From: Crocinitomicaceae bacterium
GTDB taxonomy: Bacteria; Bacteroidota; Bacteroidia; Flavobacteriales_D; Crocinitomicaceae
DNA: 64,000 nucleotides
Reading direction: 5' to 3'
Assembly: GCA_023957475.1 (NCBI GenBank)
Contig: JAMLHA010000004.1
Span: 1-64,000 of the forward strand
The translations under genes and the position numbers were made by a program. Every line of letters starts with the position of its first letter. Position 1 is the first letter of the stretch. Of this stretch, positions 9,386-18,434 are shown one piece after another. The notes below the pieces were generated by a model. The model saw nothing but the letters and a program-made list of their open reading frames with translations. It did not search any database and was not told the DNA's origin.

Positions 9386-10132
9386 TTAAAGATTTTCCAG
9401 TATTTTAAAGAATATTTCCCTTCTTGCTGGAGAAAGAGGTACTTCTGCTCCGTCTTTCATGACAACACAACCTCCATTTCCTTTATTATAGCGATCAACG
9501 TATTCCAAATTGATCAAATGCGATTGTTGAACCCTGATAAAATTATACCCAGTCAATAAATCATCGTATTCTTTCAATGTTTTGGAAACAAGAATTACCC
9601 TTCCATCGTTTAGATAAAAAGACGTATAGTTTCTATCCGATTCTAAACGAATGATTTGATCCAATTCAACAATATGAACACTTTCCAATGTTTTGAGAAC
9701 CAATTTTCGTTTTTGTTGAGGAGAGATATTGTTTTGCAAAGCATCAAATTGGCGTTCATCGTGCTTTTCACTCATCTTTTCTAAAGCTCGTTCCACCACT
9801 TGAAGCAATTCATCGGCATCAACAGGTTTTAAGATGTAATCCAGCGCGCTAAATTTGATTGCTTTGATAGCAAACTCTTCGTGAGCTGTAATAAACACAA
9901 CTTCAAATGATTTATTAGGCAAGGCTTTTAGCACATCAAAACCAGAACCATCAGGCATTTGAATATCAAGAAAAACGATATCGGGTTCATGGTTTTCAAT
10001 TGCTTTGATAGCTGATTTAGCGCTTTCTCCTTCTGAAATAGCCTCAATATCTAATCCAAATGAATTAATCATTTTGGCAATTAAATCTCTTGTTCTATTT
10101 TCATCATCAATAACTAATGCCTTTTTTTTCAT
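9386..10132 (-). CDS. LytTR-family response regulator
   Basis: The N-terminal receiver domain has the acidic pair D9-D10, the phospho-acceptor D56 in FLDIQMPDGSGF, the conserved Thr in FITAHEE and the Lys in YILKPVD. The C-terminal half (about residues 140-248) is a LytTR DNA-binding domain with RLESDRNYTSFYL and FIRVQQSHLIN. It lies ten bases downstream of a TPR-type histidine kinase, its presumed partner. Such pairs are common in Bacteroidota, and their target genes are usually not predictable from sequence. Confidence 0.92.
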   Translation of the reverse strand: MKKKALVIDDENRTRDLIAKMINSFGLDIEAISEGESAKSAIKAIENHEPDIVFLDIQMPDGSGFDVLKALPNKSFEVVFITAHEEFAIKAIKFSALDYILKPVDADELLQVVERALEKMSEKHDERQFDALQNNISPQQKRKLVLKTLESVHIVELDQIIRLESDRNYTSFYLNDGRVILVSKTLKEYDDLLTGYNFIRVQQSHLINLEYVDRYNKGNGGCVVMKDGAEVPLSPARREIFFKILENL

Positions 10133-10142
10133 AATTGTTAAA

Positions 10143-12359
10143 TTAAATTGCCTCTACTCTGTATGGTAACGAAATTACAATTTTTGTTCCAGTTTCCAAA
10201 GTTTTATTGTAATCTTCTATTTTTAAAAATCCTTCTGTTCTGTATTTTCTATTCAGGTTTTCAATCCGTTCTCTTGTAATATTCATCGCCATACTTTTGT
10301 GTTCACGACTTTTCTTATTCATTTCTGCACCTTTTCGGCCAATTCCATTGTCTTCAATAATAATTTCCAACATGTGCAATTTTTTTCTAAATGTAATTCG
10401 AATAAATCCTCCATCAATAGTGTGCAATTGACCATGTTCAATAGCATTTTCAATAAATGGTTGGGTAATCATCGGCGGAATCATCGCTTTCTCATGTTCC
10501 AAATCACCCTCAACATTTATCGAAAATTCAAAACGATTTTCAAAACGCATTTTCTGCGTTTCTAAGTACTTTTGAAGAATTTCCACTTCCAACTGTATTG
10601 GAATTTCATCTTTTGGAGAATTTTCGAGTATCAAACGCATCAAGCGTGAAAAATTCACTAAAAACTTGGCAGAGTTTTTGGTATCATTTTCGTAGATATA
10701 ACTTTGAATTACAGACATGGCATTAAATACAAAATGAGGGTTCATTTGAGCTCTTAAAAGCGTTTGTGCCATTTCTGTCTCTCGCTGTTGCTGTCTAATT
10801 TTATCTCGAATCCAACGGTTTCTAACAATAACAATAGCCATGATGATTAATAATATGAAACCTATAATGACATAAATTTGAAATGTATTTCGCAGTTTAA
10901 TATTTTCAAGTTGCGTAGCTGTTAACTGACGTTGTTGACGTTGTTTATCAATGGAATCGGCTTGTGATAAAATCAATCGATCACGCTGTTCTGCGCGGTA
11001 CAGTTCATTCAACTCTGCAATTTTACTCAACGATTGTTCTGTCGCATTGCTATCAATATAGTTGACATATATTTGCAAATAGTCCAACGCTTTTTTGGTT
11101 TGCCCTAAATCGCGGTAAATGGTTGAAATTAACCGATAATTTTCGTACAATTGATTGTTTGCCCCTGTTGTTTTGCTAATATCAATAGACCGGAACAAAT
11201 AATTTAGTGCATTTTCGTATTTTTTATTGGCATAAAACACCGTTGCTACATTGTGATAAACAACGGCAATTTGTTGTAAATCACCAATGGATTCGTAATT
11301 AACCAACGCGTGATTAAATTGTGTTCCTGCATGGTTAAACTCTTTTTGTTCTCGGTAAATCATTCCCAAGGTGTTAAATGAAGCCCCCAACCCCTCTCGA
11401 TTATTCAATTTTTCAAATAAGGTAATGGCTTGCAAACAATTTTTTATCGCTTCGTTATATTGTTTTTTTGTAAAATAAACATTTGCTAACTCAACCAATG
11501 AATTGGCATATAAATTGTCATCTTTTACATTTTTACTTTCATCTAAAGCTTGTTTGTAATAATATTCTGCATCTTGTACATTGTGAATGGTAAATTGAAC
11601 TCGACCTATTTCCAATGAATAAATTGCCACTTGGCGATAATTTTTAATTTCAGTTGCAATTTGTAATGCCAATATATCTTTTGCTGCACTCAAATCCAAT
11701 TGTCCAAAAGCCTTATACGTCAGAGATTGTTGATGAAAACAATCTGCAAGCAAAATTTTATTCGGTGTTCTTCTTGCAAATTGCAATGCCGTATTGATGT
11801 AATAAAGAGCCGAATCCTTCATTTTTGTGTTCAGTGTATGGTTTTTACTTAACAGCAAATTGGCTTCTGCTAGATATTGCTTAGAATCAATTGATTTTGC
11901 CATTCTTACCATCCGTTTTAAGTAAAAAACAGCCATTTCTGTTTCTTTATTTAAAATGTGGTAATTAGCTAAGTGCTTCAATATTTCAACTTGTATATTA
12001 TCGTTGTTCACACGATTGATAAAAGGTTGGCAACTCAATACAGTAGAAAAATAAGAGGATCTATCACCGGTAATAGATTCCATATCCGCTTTAAATAACA
12101 AAGCTGCCAATCTACTTGAATCGTTGAGCACAATACTTGTACTTATCAACACATTCTTCAATGAATCGGCTAATGCAACATTTGTTGTTTGATAAAATTT
12201 AGCACTCGACAAGATAAGTTCAAATTTCTTCGCAGGAGTTTTTCCTTTTAAGAGAGCTTCATTCAACTGATTTTCAGTATTATCCTTTTGAGCTCGCCCA
12301 TAAAATGAGCAAGTCAAAACACCAGTAATACAAAGTATAATTAGACGAGATAACATCAT
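10143..12359 (-). CDS. TPR sensor histidine kinase (LytS/His_kinase type)
   Basis: I place the start at the Met-Met beginning the signal peptide (12359). An in-frame Met at 12389 would add ten residues before it. After the signal peptide come about 400 residues of TPR-like helical repeats in the periplasm, including several Tyr-Ala-Asn-x-Leu repeats. A coiled coil follows, then one transmembrane helix and a cytoplasmic His_kinase domain. The phosphorylated His lies in AQMNPHFVFNAMSVIQSYI, and the ATP-binding domain has FIENAIEHG and EDNGIGRKG. It works with the LytTR regulator encoded directly downstream. The long TPR sensor suggests it responds to a protein or envelope signal. Confidence 0.9.
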   Translation of the reverse strand: MMLSRLIILCITGVLTCSFYGRAQKDNTENQLNEALLKGKTPAKKFELILSSAKFYQTTNVALADSLKNVLISTSIVLNDSSRLAALLFKADMESITGDRSSYFSTVLSCQPFINRVNNDNIQVEILKHLANYHILNKETEMAVFYLKRMVRMAKSIDSKQYLAEANLLLSKNHTLNTKMKDSALYYINTALQFARRTPNKILLADCFHQQSLTYKAFGQLDLSAAKDILALQIATEIKNYRQVAIYSLEIGRVQFTIHNVQDAEYYYKQALDESKNVKDDNLYANSLVELANVYFTKKQYNEAIKNCLQAITLFEKLNNREGLGASFNTLGMIYREQKEFNHAGTQFNHALVNYESIGDLQQIAVVYHNVATVFYANKKYENALNYLFRSIDISKTTGANNQLYENYRLISTIYRDLGQTKKALDYLQIYVNYIDSNATEQSLSKIAELNELYRAEQRDRLILSQADSIDKQRQQRQLTATQLENIKLRNTFQIYVIIGFILLIIMAIVIVRNRWIRDKIRQQQRETEMAQTLLRAQMNPHFVFNAMSVIQSYIYENDTKNSAKFLVNFSRLMRLILENSPKDEIPIQLEVEILQKYLETQKMRFENRFEFSINVEGDLEHEKAMIPPMITQPFIENAIEHGQLHTIDGGFIRITFRKKLHMLEIIIEDNGIGRKGAEMNKKSREHKSMAMNITRERIENLNRKYRTEGFLKIEDYNKTLETGTKIVISLPYRVEAI

Positions 12360-12507
12360 TTTCTCAGTTTGCAAAAGATAAAAATACACATTTTTAGTTT
12401 TTCAAACGATAATTAAACGAATATCCATCAAAAATAGACTTTATTAACCATACATTAAGTAACTGATTTTCGTACATCAAGTGTACATTCATTTAAAGAA
12501 AAATGGT

Positions 12508-12515
12508 TATCTTTG
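12508..12515 (+). promoter_or_regulatory. Bacteroidota -7 promoter element (TATCTTTG)
   Basis: TATCTTTG lies 66 bases before the ATG of the TPR membrane protein and fits the TAnnTTTG consensus. It sits in the divergent gap between that gene and the histidine kinase. I see no clear -33 TTG at 19-21 bases upstream. Confidence 0.4.
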
Positions 12516-12581
12516 CACAAATTTTGCGGTACATCAACTAGCAATTTTAAACGATAACAAAACAATTTAGATAATTTATAT

Positions 12582-13160
12582 ATGATCGGATTTATTATAA
12601 AGTGTGTATTAGCCATCACTTCCTTGTGGGGAACAATTAGTTTATTTGCAAACGGATATTGGGGTTGGGGAATTGTCATGATTTTTGTTACAGCATTAAT
12701 CGGTGTTTTCTTTTTTAGACACGAACGCATTATTTTGGCGTTTTACCAAATGCGTTTGGGAAATCAAGAAAAAGCAAAGTACCATTTTGATAAAATCACA
12801 GCACCTCAATTTCTTCCAAAAAAGCAACGAGCTTATGTACTTTATATGCAGGCTGTGCTAGGATCACAAGAAAATGGTCCTGCAAAAACAGAACAATCTC
12901 TTAGAAAAGCACTTGCAATTGGTTTAAGAGCAAAACACGATATCGCTATTGCCAAAATGCACTTAGCTGGTGCTTGTGCTCAAACAGGAAGAAGACAAGA
13001 AGCCTTAACTTTATTGGCTGAAGCAAAAAAATTGGATGAATCAGGAATGATGAAAGATCAAATAAAAATGCTTCAGGATCAATTGAAAATGGCTCCTTCT
13101 GCCAATCAAATGCGTATGGCTCAAATGATGGGTGGACGTAAAAAAATGCCTAGAAAATAA
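12582..13160 (+). CDS. Membrane-anchored TPR-like protein
   Basis: Two hydrophobic segments near the N-terminus (about residues 2-22 and 27-46) anchor the protein in the inner membrane. The remaining cytosolic part has TPR-like helical pairs, with MRLGNQEKAKYHFDKI at about 56-71 and a second unit around ALLAEAKKLDE. The tail is rich in Met and Lys (MAQMMGGRKKMPRK). I do not recognise a specific family. Such proteins occur in many Bacteroidota as scaffolds of unknown role. It is followed after six bases by a methyltransferase gene in the same direction. Confidence 0.7.
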   Translation: MIGFIIKCVLAITSLWGTISLFANGYWGWGIVMIFVTALIGVFFFRHERIILAFYQMRLGNQEKAKYHFDKITAPQFLPKKQRAYVLYMQAVLGSQENGPAKTEQSLRKALAIGLRAKHDIAIAKMHLAGACAQTGRRQEALTLLAEAKKLDESGMMKDQIKMLQDQLKMAPSANQMRMAQMMGGRKKMPRK

Positions 13161-13166
13161 ATTCTC

Positions 13167-14015
13167 ATGAGTCAAAAAAAGTTGTTCACCGAGGGGTGGG
13201 CAGACTATGAATTAATTGACGCTGGTGGCGGAAAAAAACTAGAGCGTTGGGGAAAGGTAATTACCATTCGTCCCGAAGTACAAGCTTATTTCAAAAGTGA
13301 AATTGCTTTTGAGAAATGGTACAAAATGGCTGATTGGGAATTTGTGCAAAAAGGGAGTGCTGGAATGTGGAAGCCGCTCAAACCAACAACTCCTAAAGAG
13401 TGGACCATTGGCTATAACCACCTAAAATTCAAACTTTCTCTAACCAAGTTTAAACACGTTGGTTTGTTTCCAGAACAACGCACCAATTGGGACTTTATCG
13501 AGCAACATCTATCGTCTGCTGATCGCTTTCTAAACTTATTTGCATACACTGGTGCTGCTTCTTTGGTTGCTCGACACAGTGGTGCAGAAACCTTGCATGT
13601 AGATTCTGTCAAACAGATGATAACATGGGCAAAAGAAAACATGGATACTTCACGATTACTCAACATTAAATGGGTTGTTGATGATGCTTTGAAATTTGCC
13701 AAAAGAGAAGAAAAACGCGAGAACAAATACAAAATCGTATTGATGGATCCTCCAGCTTGGGGTATTGGTGCTAAAGGAGAAAAGTGGAAACTCGAAGAAA
13801 AAATCGACGAATTACTTTCAACAGCTGCTTCTTTAGTGCAAGAAGGTGGTTTTTTAATTGTCAACACTTATTCTCCGCAATTAACCTATGATGATTTAAA
13901 AGAACTTGCCAACATCTATTTTTCGGATCAAACCTACGATTTAAAAGAGCTTTGGATGAAATCTACAAGTGGTCGAGAATTGTACTTTGGTAACTTATTG
14001 AGAATTAAATTTTAA
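13167..14015 (+). CDS. SAM-dependent methyltransferase, RlmI-like
   Basis: This is a class I SAM-dependent methyltransferase resembling the catalytic half of 23S rRNA cytosine-C5 methyltransferases (RlmI/RlmK type). The SAM-binding motif I is LNLFAYTGAASL (about 112-123), and motif IV is MDPPAWG (about 193-199), which holds the Asp-Pro-Pro typical of base methyltransferases. At 282 aa it lacks the N-terminal PUA domain of full RlmI, so the RNA target is not certain. It is likely cytosolic and shares a transcript with the preceding TPR protein. Confidence 0.8.
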   Translation: MSQKKLFTEGWADYELIDAGGGKKLERWGKVITIRPEVQAYFKSEIAFEKWYKMADWEFVQKGSAGMWKPLKPTTPKEWTIGYNHLKFKLSLTKFKHVGLFPEQRTNWDFIEQHLSSADRFLNLFAYTGAASLVARHSGAETLHVDSVKQMITWAKENMDTSRLLNIKWVVDDALKFAKREEKRENKYKIVLMDPPAWGIGAKGEKWKLEEKIDELLSTAASLVQEGGFLIVNTYSPQLTYDDLKELANIYFSDQTYDLKELWMKSTSGRELYFGNLLRIKF

Positions 14016-14124
14016 GCAATTCTTTAAAAAATCTTCTTGTTTTTTGGTTCCTATAACAATTATCTTATATTTGTCATACAAATAACATTTTGTACAATTT
14101 TTTTGAAACCGCTACAATAAAAAA

Positions 14125-14550
14125 ATGGAAAAAGATTTACCCGAAGCATTGGTTGTCAGTGTATATATCAATAAGACAATTGGTGAGGTTTGAAACACAT
14201 GGGCAAATAAGGATTTGATGCATAATTGGTTGTTTATAAACGACGACTTTAAAACAACCGAACTCAACGTTGATTTTGTTACCGGAGGGCATTTTTCTTA
14301 TGTTATGGCCTCAAAAGTTGGTGATTTAAAATACGAATACAAAGCCACATACTCATCCATTCGTCCGTTCGAAAAAATACTCATGACACTCGATGATGGA
14401 AGAAAAGCCAATGTTTTATTTTCTACTTCTGAACAGAGAACATTCATGCAAATGGAGTTTGAACCCTATCCTTATCAAGATTCTAGAGCTCAAATATTGG
14501 GTTGGCAAGCTATTTTAGATAATTTCAAAAAATTTGTTGAATCAATTTAA
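14125..14550 (+). pseudogene. SRPBCC (AHSA1/START-like) protein with in-frame TGA
   Basis: A continuous frame from the ATG at 14125 to the stop at 14550 would give a 141-aa protein, the usual size of an SRPBCC/AHSA1-like hydrophobic-ligand-binding domain. Codon 23 (14191-14193) is TGA. It falls in the segment Ile-Gly-Glu-Val-(stop)-Asn-Thr-Trp, where this family normally has Val-Trp-x-x-Trp/Leu. A TGG to TGA change would explain it. The rest of the frame is undamaged and reads like a normal domain (VTGGHFSYVM, then FMQMEFEPYP and a C-terminal helix ending FKKFVESI). A short form could start at the TTG/ATG at 14215-14218 but would lack the first beta strand. Confidence 0.75.
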
Positions 14551-14559
14551 AAAAAATAA

Positions 14560-14579
14560 AAGTCGCCCGAAAGCGACTT
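14560..14579 (-). terminator. Rho-independent terminator of the 3-hydroxyacyl-CoA dehydrogenase gene
   Basis: AAGTCGC (14560-14566) and GCGACTT (14573-14579) form a 7-bp stem with a six-base loop. Read on the minus strand it is followed by a T-rich tract (14551-14559), placing it as terminator of the dehydrogenase gene. It also lies just beyond the convergent SRPBCC gene. Confidence 0.75.
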
Positions 14580-14608
14580 AAATCAATATTAGAATAACTT
14601 CTATTATT

Positions 14609-15502
14609 TTATTTCTTAGCAAAGTTTGGAGCAACAACTAAGTCTTTTGTTCCATGTGTCCAAGAATAAAAACCTTCTCCTGATTTTACACCTTTTTTAC
14701 CTGCCGTTACCATATTTACCAACAACGGACAAGGCGCATATTTGGTATTTCCAAGACCATCGTACAACACTTCCATAATCGCCAAACAAACATCCAATCC
14801 AATAAAATCAGCTAATTGCAATGGTCCCATTGGGTGAGCCATTCCTAATTTCATTACAGTGTCAATTTCTTCTACACCAGCTACGCCTTCTTGCAAGGTA
14901 ATAATGGCTTCATTAATCATTGGCATTAAAATACGATTGGCAACAAACCCAGGGTAATCATTTACTTCTACCGAAACTTTACCAAGGTTGCGTGACATGT
15001 CCATGATTGTTTTAGTAACCTCATCAGATGTCGAATACCCTCGGATAATTTCTACCAATTTCATAACTGGAACAGGGTTCATAAAGTGCATACCAATTAC
15101 CTTATCAGGGCGTGAAGTTACAGCTGCTATTTTTGTAATTGAAATAGACGACGTATTGGATGCTAAAATAACATTCTCAGGTGTGTATTTATCTAAATCA
15201 GCAAATATTTTCAATTTTAAATCAACATTCTCTGTTGCTGCTTCTACAACCAATTCAACACCTTTAACTCCTTCTTCTATACTAGTAAAAGTAGTCAGAT
15301 TAGCCAATGTTGAATTTTTATCATCTTCCGTTAACGCTCCTTTTGCCACTTGACGATCCAAGTTTTTAGCAATAGTTGCCATTCCTTTTTCTAAAGATGC
15401 CTCTGATATATCGATTAAAGATACGTTGTATCCAAACTGTGCAAATACATGAGCAATTCCATTTCCCATTGTACCAGCACCAATAACTGCTACGTTTTTC
15501 AT
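14609..15502 (-). CDS. 3-hydroxyacyl-CoA (3-hydroxybutyryl-CoA) dehydrogenase
   Basis: A NAD-dependent dehydrogenase that interconverts 3-hydroxyacyl-CoA and 3-oxoacyl-CoA. The N-terminal Rossmann motif is VIGAGTMGNGIAHVFA (about 6-21). The active site holds Ser in SNTSSIS (about 115-121), His in GMHFMNPVPVMKLVE (His at about 138) and Asn in FVANRI. The C-terminal 3HCDH domain includes MKLGMAHPMGPLQLADFIGLD. At 297 aa it is the short form (Hbd/PaaH type), not a fusion with enoyl-CoA hydratase. It is a single-gene unit with its own terminator. Whether it serves fatty acid oxidation or butyrate metabolism cannot be told here. Confidence 0.93.
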   Translation of the reverse strand: MKNVAVIGAGTMGNGIAHVFAQFGYNVSLIDISEASLEKGMATIAKNLDRQVAKGALTEDDKNSTLANLTTFTSIEEGVKGVELVVEAATENVDLKLKIFADLDKYTPENVILASNTSSISITKIAAVTSRPDKVIGMHFMNPVPVMKLVEIIRGYSTSDEVTKTIMDMSRNLGKVSVEVNDYPGFVANRILMPMINEAIITLQEGVAGVEEIDTVMKLGMAHPMGPLQLADFIGLDVCLAIMEVLYDGLGNTKYAPCPLLVNMVTAGKKGVKSGEGFYSWTHGTKDLVVAPNFAKK

Positions 15503-15578
15503 TCTATTTGTATTTTAAAAATTATCTAACTCTACAAATTTAGAAGAATTTGTCGGAAGTGCAATTAGAGAATAAAAA

Positions 15579-15619
15579 AAAGGAGATGAAAAACAATAGC
15601 CTGTTCTTACACCTCCTTT
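15579..15619 (-). terminator. Terminator of the GH5 gene
   Basis: AAAGGAGATG (about 15579-15588) pairs with CACCTCCTTT (about 15610-15619) with one wobble. Read on the minus strand the stem is followed by a run of T, ten bases downstream of the GH5 stop codon. Confidence 0.65.
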
Positions 15620-15628
15620 TGTTGTATA

Positions 15629-16966
15629 TTATTTTAAAATTCGGAGAACAATTGGTTGATTATCAACTTCAACCTGCAATATATAAACTCCTTTTTCTAA
15701 GCTTTCTGTATTAATGGCTGTATTTCCTGCAGATAATTCCTCAGAAAGAATCTCCTTCCCATTCATATCAAATACAGTAATTTGCAGTTGTTGATAGGGT
15801 TGATTTACAAGAATGTGCAAAATATCATTCACTGGATTTGGATAAATCTCAATTTTATTTTCAATTGTTTCCAAACCAAGTAAGCACGAGAAATCTGCTT
15901 TTACTGCGTGATTTGCTAACCCAAAAATAGCGTTGTTCACAATGGTTTGCCCATAAGCTGTCAACGTTGAAAACATTCCATCTGTTGTAGAACTTGGTAC
16001 TCCCGGTTGATTATCAGTCATGTTTCTATCGTCGCATTCGTCACGGTTCCAAGTCCAAGCCAACCACCCCATATCTTTATCTTGACACGCTTCTAAAAAG
16101 CTATTCATTGGAATTGCATTACAAGAAAAATCAACATTTCCAACTTCTCCAAAAATAACTGGTACAGTCAATGCTGACAATTGATTAACAATAGCTGCCA
16201 TTCCTGCTGCATCCGTGCCCCAATATGTGTGGCAACTCATAATAATTCGATTTAGAGGATCGTGATTGTTAAAAACAGTAGCATTGGAAACAACTGTTTG
16301 ATAATCCATACCATAGTTTGGTGCATCAATGACAATTGGCACTTTAATACCAGCATTTCTGAGTCGAACAATCACATTTTTGTAATGTTTTACCCATGTT
16401 GTAATTTCTGCTGCATAATTCGGATTTGTTGTATAAGTTGGCGGTGGATACAACGAAGGTCCATATTCATTGGCTACATTCACAAAAATATGTGATTGAT
16501 GTTTTTCGATTAAATCTAAAATTGGTTGACTTGTCCACCAAGCCACAACTTGTGAATTAAACAATGTTGTATCTGTATGAATGTGTGTAAAATCATGAAT
16601 TTCTAAAATCGATGCAATATTGGCAGCTGCAAATCGAGAGATTACACTATCCAATCCAACCAATGTCAATGCTGGCCGAGATGATTGCCCATAATCCACA
16701 TACCATTGAATACGCACGGTATTCGGATTTGCTAAACTAATTTGTGAAGACAATTCTTTTCCATTATTAAGATTTCCTGGAAAATTCCAATCATCAGCCA
16801 AAGAATAATTGACACCTCTAGGTATAAAATTATTTCCACATGGGTCTTTAATTTTATTTCCACTGGTTGTAAAATAGTCCTGATTTTGGGTAAGACCACT
16901 AAAAGTAATTAAAAGCAATACTAGTAGAGCGTTTAATCGTTGGGATACGTTATTGTTCCATTTCAT
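15629..16966 (-). CDS. Glycoside hydrolase family 5-like enzyme with type IX sorting domain
   Basis: A secreted TIM-barrel glycosidase resembling GH5 (cellulase/mannanase). After a signal peptide ending near Ser-Gly-Leu-Thr-Gln, the mature start matches other GH5 enzymes (RGVNYSLADDW). The likely acid/base Glu is in NVANEYGP (about residue 166) and the nucleophile Glu in VIFGEVGNVD (about 272). The last 75 residues are a type A T9SS C-terminal sorting domain: a IYPNPVNDILHI opening, a Thr/Ser-rich middle and GVYILQVEVDNQ near the end. The enzyme is thus exported by the gliding-associated type IX system to the surface or medium. It stands alone, not in a polysaccharide utilisation locus. Confidence 0.85.
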   Translation of the reverse strand: MKWNNNVSQRLNALLVLLLITFSGLTQNQDYFTTSGNKIKDPCGNNFIPRGVNYSLADDWNFPGNLNNGKELSSQISLANPNTVRIQWYVDYGQSSRPALTLVGLDSVISRFAAANIASILEIHDFTHIHTDTTLFNSQVVAWWTSQPILDLIEKHQSHIFVNVANEYGPSLYPPPTYTTNPNYAAEITTWVKHYKNVIVRLRNAGIKVPIVIDAPNYGMDYQTVVSNATVFNNHDPLNRIIMSCHTYWGTDAAGMAAIVNQLSALTVPVIFGEVGNVDFSCNAIPMNSFLEACQDKDMGWLAWTWNRDECDDRNMTDNQPGVPSSTTDGMFSTLTAYGQTIVNNAIFGLANHAVKADFSCLLGLETIENKIEIYPNPVNDILHILVNQPYQQLQITVFDMNGKEILSEELSAGNTAINTESLEKGVYILQVEVDNQPIVLRILK

Positions 16967-17312
16967 AATTAGTTATATATAAAAAAGTTACGAAAATAAT
17001 TTTAAAAATTTTACACTTTAATACAAACTTTTTTTCAATTTATTGAAAACTATCCTTATCGAGGGAAGACTCATATTAGGTGCTAAATTTAAACGTTTAT
17101 TAAGTCATTTAGTTGGTATAAAAAATGGTGTTTTAACAAAATAAATTTGGTTGATTCAAAATTTATTTTTTTATTTTGTTAATATAAGCATCCTAAGATT
17201 TATTAATTTTTAGTTTTAAACGATAATAAACAGGTGTTAAAGGTCTTTATTTGTTTGTTTTCGAAAGTAATGAAAATAAAATAACGAAGAAAATCATTAA
17301 AAATTAATAGCT
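16967..17312. other. Intergenic region, 346 bp
   Basis: A divergent gap between the GH5 gene and the beta-propeller-like gene. It is very AT-rich. One TAnnTTTG match (TAAATTTG) lies near 17143, pointing to the plus-strand gene, but the spacing to a -33 TTG is poor. I see no ORF, RNA gene or repeat. Confidence 0.4.
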
Positions 17313-18325
17313 ATGAAAACAACAATTTATTTTTTTATTGTATTGATAACATTGTTTATCATGCAATCCTGCAAAAAAGACCCAATTGATTCTGATTTTT
17401 CAAAATCTTTGATTTGGGCAAGTCCTCTTTGTGAAGATGTGAGTGATAGCACATTATTACCTACTGTTCCATCAGTTATAGTTGAAAAAGGTTCTCAATT
17501 CAAATATCCAGCATTTAATCCTCTTAATTCGTATGAACTTGTTTATTTCGAACAAGTTGCAAATGTAGGAGAGACACCTTCCGAATCAGGGAAATTAGTC
17601 AAATATAATTACCAATCAAATGTTAAAACTACTTTGGTTAACAGTGTTGCGTTGAGTGGTTCACCTGCTTGGAATGAAAATGGCTGGATTGCGTATGAAA
17701 CAACTTCAAGTCAGATTTATATTATTCGGGACAATGGAACCGACCTTATGCAGTTTACAACACATAGTGGATTTAATGGTTATAATCAACATGTTACGTG
17801 GGTGAACGGTGGAAATAGTTTACTTTGGAAATACCTTAATTATGGTTCGGGAGAAATTTATCTACTTCAAAAAACCATTGGTCAACAGGAGACAGACACG
17901 TTGTATCATGGGGAACTTGGCTTTTTTCAGTTTCAAATGATAATAAGTTACTTTCTGCAGATGGGATAAAAACACAGTTATTGGATTTAAATCAAAATCC
18001 ATTGTCTTTACAAACATATTCATCTACATTAGGTGGACTTTTTTATCGAGGATTGAGTTGGCATCCAAATGGAACTAAATTTTACATTTCTCAAATTGGT
18101 TCATTTGATACAGCTGGTTTATTTGAAGTAGATTTTGCAACGGGGAATGCAACAAGAATTGTTGAATATTGCCCCAATTGGGTTTATGCTCATATTAGTA
18201 TTTCACCTGATGGGAATAGGTTAGTAATTCAAAAAATGGCAAGTGATAGATATGGAATAACACGAAATTCAAGCATTTGGTTATTGGATTTAAACACGTT
18301 ACAAGAAGCAAAATTACCGTTGTAA
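17313..18325 (+). pseudogene. WD40-like/TolB-type beta-propeller lipoprotein, frameshifted
   Basis: The start encodes a lipoprotein signal peptide (lipobox Met-Gln-Ser-Cys). The body looks like a TolB/PD40-type propeller, with repeats such as YPAFNPLNSYELVYFE, SGSPAWNENGWIAY and later HISISPDGNRLVIQK. The frame stops at 17969, yet the next frame continues the same fold without a gap to 18325. A run of six T at 17922-17927 marks the break. Seven T would give one protein of about 337 aa, with the junction reading GELGFFSVSNDNKLLSADG. As sequenced, the first 218 residues are made and the last blades are lost. Confidence 0.75.
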
Positions 18326-18382
18326 AAATAACAACTATTTTTTGTCTTCGTCAACTTAGTGGACCTCAAAAAACCGCATAAA

Positions 18383-18415
18383 AAAAGGAGCTGTCATTGA
18401 TTGGCAACTCCTTTT
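18383..18415. terminator. Bidirectional terminator between convergent genes
   Basis: AAAAGGAG and TGTCA (18384-18395) pair with TGGCA and CTCCTTTT (about 18402-18414). T-rich sequence follows on both strands. The hairpin lies between the propeller gene and the convergent lipoprotein gene. Confidence 0.75.
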
Positions 18416-18434
18416 ATCGTATCAAAATTTTTAA

